DNA from: an uncultured Clostridia bacterium
GTDB lineage: Bacteria; Bacillota; Clostridia; Oscillospirales; Ruminococcaceae
Length of the DNA stretch: 7,900 nucleotides
Assembly (NCBI GenBank): GCA_945931735.1
Contig: CAMEPN010000072.1
Span: 1-7,900, forward strand
Direction of reading: 5' to 3'
The notes beneath the pieces were generated by a model. It saw only the letters and a program-made list of their open reading frames with translations, was not told where the DNA came from and searched no databases. Both the position numbers and the translations under genes were made by a program. Each line of letters starts with the position of its first letter. Positions within the stretch are counted from its first letter, which is position 1. Below, in pieces: positions 6,496 through 7,900 of this stretch.

Positions 6496-7713
6496 ATGGC
6501 TAGATTTACATTACCGAGAGATTTATATCATGGCAAGGGCGCCCTTGAAAATCTGAAAAATCTGAAGGGTAAGAAGGCTATCATAGTAGTAGGCGGCGGT
6601 TCCATGAAGCGCAACGGCTTCCTTCAGAAGGCTGAGGATTACCTCAAGGAAGCAGGCATGGAGGTCAAGATCCTTGACGGCGTTGAGCCCGATCCTTCCG
6701 TTACTACCGTTATGAACGGCGCAAAGGTAATGCTGGAATTTGAGCCTGACTGGATCGTAGCAATGGGCGGCGGCTCTCCTATCGACGCTGCAAAGGCTAT
6801 GTGGATCAAGTACGAGTACCCCGAATGTACATTCGAGGATATGTGCAAGGTATTCGGTATCCCCGAGCTTCGTCATAAGGCTCATTTCTGCGCTATCCCC
6901 TCTACCTCAGGCACAGCAACAGAGGTTACAGCATTCTCCATCATCACCGACTACGACAAGGGTATCAAGTATCCTATCGCTGACTTCGAGATAACTCCCG
7001 ATGTCGCTATCGTTGACGCAGAGCTTGCGGAAACAATGCCCCAGAAGCTGACCGCTCATACAGGTATGGACGCTCTGACGCACGCTATCGAAGCGTATGT
7101 TTCCACCGCAAACTGCGACTACACAGACCCGCTTGCTATCCACGCTATTGAGATGATACAGAACGAGCTTGTTGACTCCTACAACGGCAATATGGACGCG
7201 CGCGACAAGATGCACAACGCACAGTGCCTTGCAGGTATGGCTTTCTCCAATGCGCTGCTCGGTATCGTTCACTCCATGGCGCATAAGACAGGCGCAGCTT
7301 TTGCTGATTACGGCGCGCACATCATTCACGGCGCTGCAAACGCTATGTACCTGCCTAAGGTAATCGCGTTCAACGCAAAGGATCCTACCGCTAAGAAGCG
7401 TTACGGCGTAATTGCTGACTATATGCACCTCGGCGGCAGCAGCGACGACGAGAAGGTAAAGCTCCTCATCGAGTATGTTCGCGGCATGAACGACAAGCTG
7501 AACATTCCTCACTGCATCAAGAACTACGGCGCAGACAGCTATCCCACTGAGCAGGGCTTCGTTCCCGAGAACGTATTCCTTGAAAGACTTCCCGAGATTG
7601 CAAAGAATGCTATCGGCGACGCCTGCACAGGCTCCAACCCCCGCATTCCTACACAGGAAGAAATGGAGAAGCTGCTCAAGTGCTGCTACTACGACACCGA
7701 GGTTGATTTCTGA
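6496..7713 (+). CDS. Iron-containing alcohol dehydrogenase, AdhE C-terminal-domain-like
   Basis: The 405-residue product belongs to the group III iron-dependent alcohol dehydrogenases, which interconvert aldehydes and primary alcohols (or diols) using NAD(P)H. Visible features are GGGS (33-36), the nucleotide-binding GGGSPIDAAK (91-100), and the metal ligands Asp192 and His196 in TGMDALTHA, His259 in HSMAH and His278 in HGAANA; His263 is the nearby nicotinamide-side histidine. The loop from His263 to His278 is longer than I recall for FucO. Overall wording is closest to the alcohol dehydrogenase half of bifunctional AdhE, but no aldehyde dehydrogenase half is present. The ATG at 6496 follows AAGGAGG (6481-6487); a TTG at 6451 in the same frame lies in the leader hairpin and is not the start. 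Optimised codons and a strong promoter suggest high expression. The substrate and NAD versus NADP preference are unresolved. Confidence 0.92.
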   Translation: MARFTLPRDLYHGKGALENLKNLKGKKAIIVVGGGSMKRNGFLQKAEDYLKEAGMEVKILDGVEPDPSVTTVMNGAKVMLEFEPDWIVAMGGGSPIDAAKAMWIKYEYPECTFEDMCKVFGIPELRHKAHFCAIPSTSGTATEVTAFSIITDYDKGIKYPIADFEITPDVAIVDAELAETMPQKLTAHTGMDALTHAIEAYVSTANCDYTDPLAIHAIEMIQNELVDSYNGNMDARDKMHNAQCLAGMAFSNALLGIVHSMAHKTGAAFADYGAHIIHGAANAMYLPKVIAFNAKDPTAKKRYGVIADYMHLGGSSDDEKVKLLIEYVRGMNDKLNIPHCIKNYGADSYPTEQGFVPENVFLERLPEIAKNAIGDACTGSNPRIPTQEEMEKLLKCCYYDTEVDF

Positions 7714-7746
7714 TAAAGCGTCATAGTATCTGACCTGACATAATGT

Positions 7747-7791
7747 ATACTGTTTGAAGAGCTCTTCGGGGGCCTTCAAACAGTATTTTTT
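7747..7791 (+). terminator. Strong intrinsic terminator after the alcohol dehydrogenase gene
   Basis: A perfect 13-bp stem (7747-7759 with 7774-7786) carries an inner stem that can close on a cUUCGg-type loop, followed by six T residues (7786-7791). Within it lies a 12-bp perfect palindrome, GAAGAGCTCTTC (7756-7767), which could form a competing fold. It separates the alcohol dehydrogenase from the next gene. Confidence 0.93.
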
Positions 7792-7827
7792 AGGAATAAT
7801 TTTCATGTCTGTTGAGAGGAGAGAAAT

Positions 7828-7900
7828 ATGTATAAAATCATTAAAAAGAAGATCCTCAACCCCACAGTAACGCTGATGGAGGTAGAAGCGCCGATGATCG
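7828..7900 (+). CDS. FAD/NAD-binding electron-transfer subunit, NfnA / sulfide-dihydroorotate dehydrogenase-like (5' end only)
   Basis: Only 24 codons are visible before the window ends. The start ATG follows AGAGGAGAG (7815-7823). The N-terminus opens MYKIIKKK, then has an NPTVTLMEVEAP strand. This pattern is characteristic, from memory, of the sulfide/dihydroorotate dehydrogenase-like FAD/NAD-binding proteins that partner glutamate-synthase-like (GltA/NfnB) subunits in NADH-dependent ferredoxin:NADP+ oxidoreductase. If so, a GltA/NfnB-like gene should follow directly downstream. The ferredoxin-reductase-type FAD and NAD domains lie outside the window, so this rests on a short segment. Confidence 0.65.
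   Translation, partial: MYKIIKKKILNPTVTLMEVEAPMI

Noticed and set aside
6907..7806. 299-codon minus-strand open frame opposite the alcohol dehydrogenase
   Set aside because: It overlaps conserved metal-binding motifs on the other strand, would start inside the terminator region, and its composition is that of a shadow frame.
1..7900. CRISPR array, tRNA or rRNA genes
   Set aside because: No regularly spaced direct repeats and no cloverleaf or rRNA-like sequence were seen on either strand.

Overview
The window looks like a chromosomal segment of a Ruminococcus-like member of the Clostridia (Oscillospiraceae). Reasons: moderate GC, strong purine-rich Shine-Dalgarno sites, AT-rich intergenic regions with sigma-A type promoters, intrinsic terminators, and a gene set typical of anaerobic gut or rumen Firmicutes. 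The genus is inferred from sequence feel, not from a database match.

Layout, all on the + strand. (1) 68-742 encodes a TIGR00266/AIM24-family protein and ends in a strong stem-loop terminator (763-800). (2) 743-1119 is intergenic. It holds a near-consensus promoter (841-869), an 18-bp palindrome touching the -35 box, a 10-bp hairpin at the predicted mRNA 5' end, and a 159-bp MITE-like element (934-1092) with 17-bp terminal inverted repeats and a possible TTGA target duplication. (3) 1120-6127 is a tight three-gene operon. It encodes a MacB/LolD-type ABC ATPase, a 963-residue secreted, membrane-anchored protein built from about six Ig-like repeats, and a four-TM MacB/FtsX-type permease. (4) 6128-6495 is intergenic. 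Its first half can fold into a structured RNA ending in a U-tract; its second half carries an excellent extended -10 promoter and a 5'-UTR hairpin. (5) 6496-7713 encodes a stand-alone iron-dependent alcohol dehydrogenase resembling the alcohol dehydrogenase half of AdhE, followed by a textbook terminator (7747-7791). (6) 7828-7900 is the start of a gene that looks like the FAD/NAD-binding (NfnA-like, dihydroorotate dehydrogenase electron-transfer-like) subunit.

How they fit together. The operon has the gene order expected of a mechanotransmission-type ABC machine in a Gram-positive cell: ATPase and permease form the motor, and the large repeat protein replaces or extends the extracellular partner. 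Its substrate cannot be read from the sequence. The alcohol dehydrogenase and the NfnA-like gene fit fermentative redox balance, but a strong terminator separates them, so they are probably independent units. Codon choice differs: 68-742 and 6496-7713 look optimised for high expression, while the ABC operon is rich in ATA, TCG and GCG codons.

Most worth following up: the MITE-like element that creates a false N-terminal extension on the ATPase, the poorly described repeat-protein ABC operon itself, and the possible structured RNA at 6138-6265.
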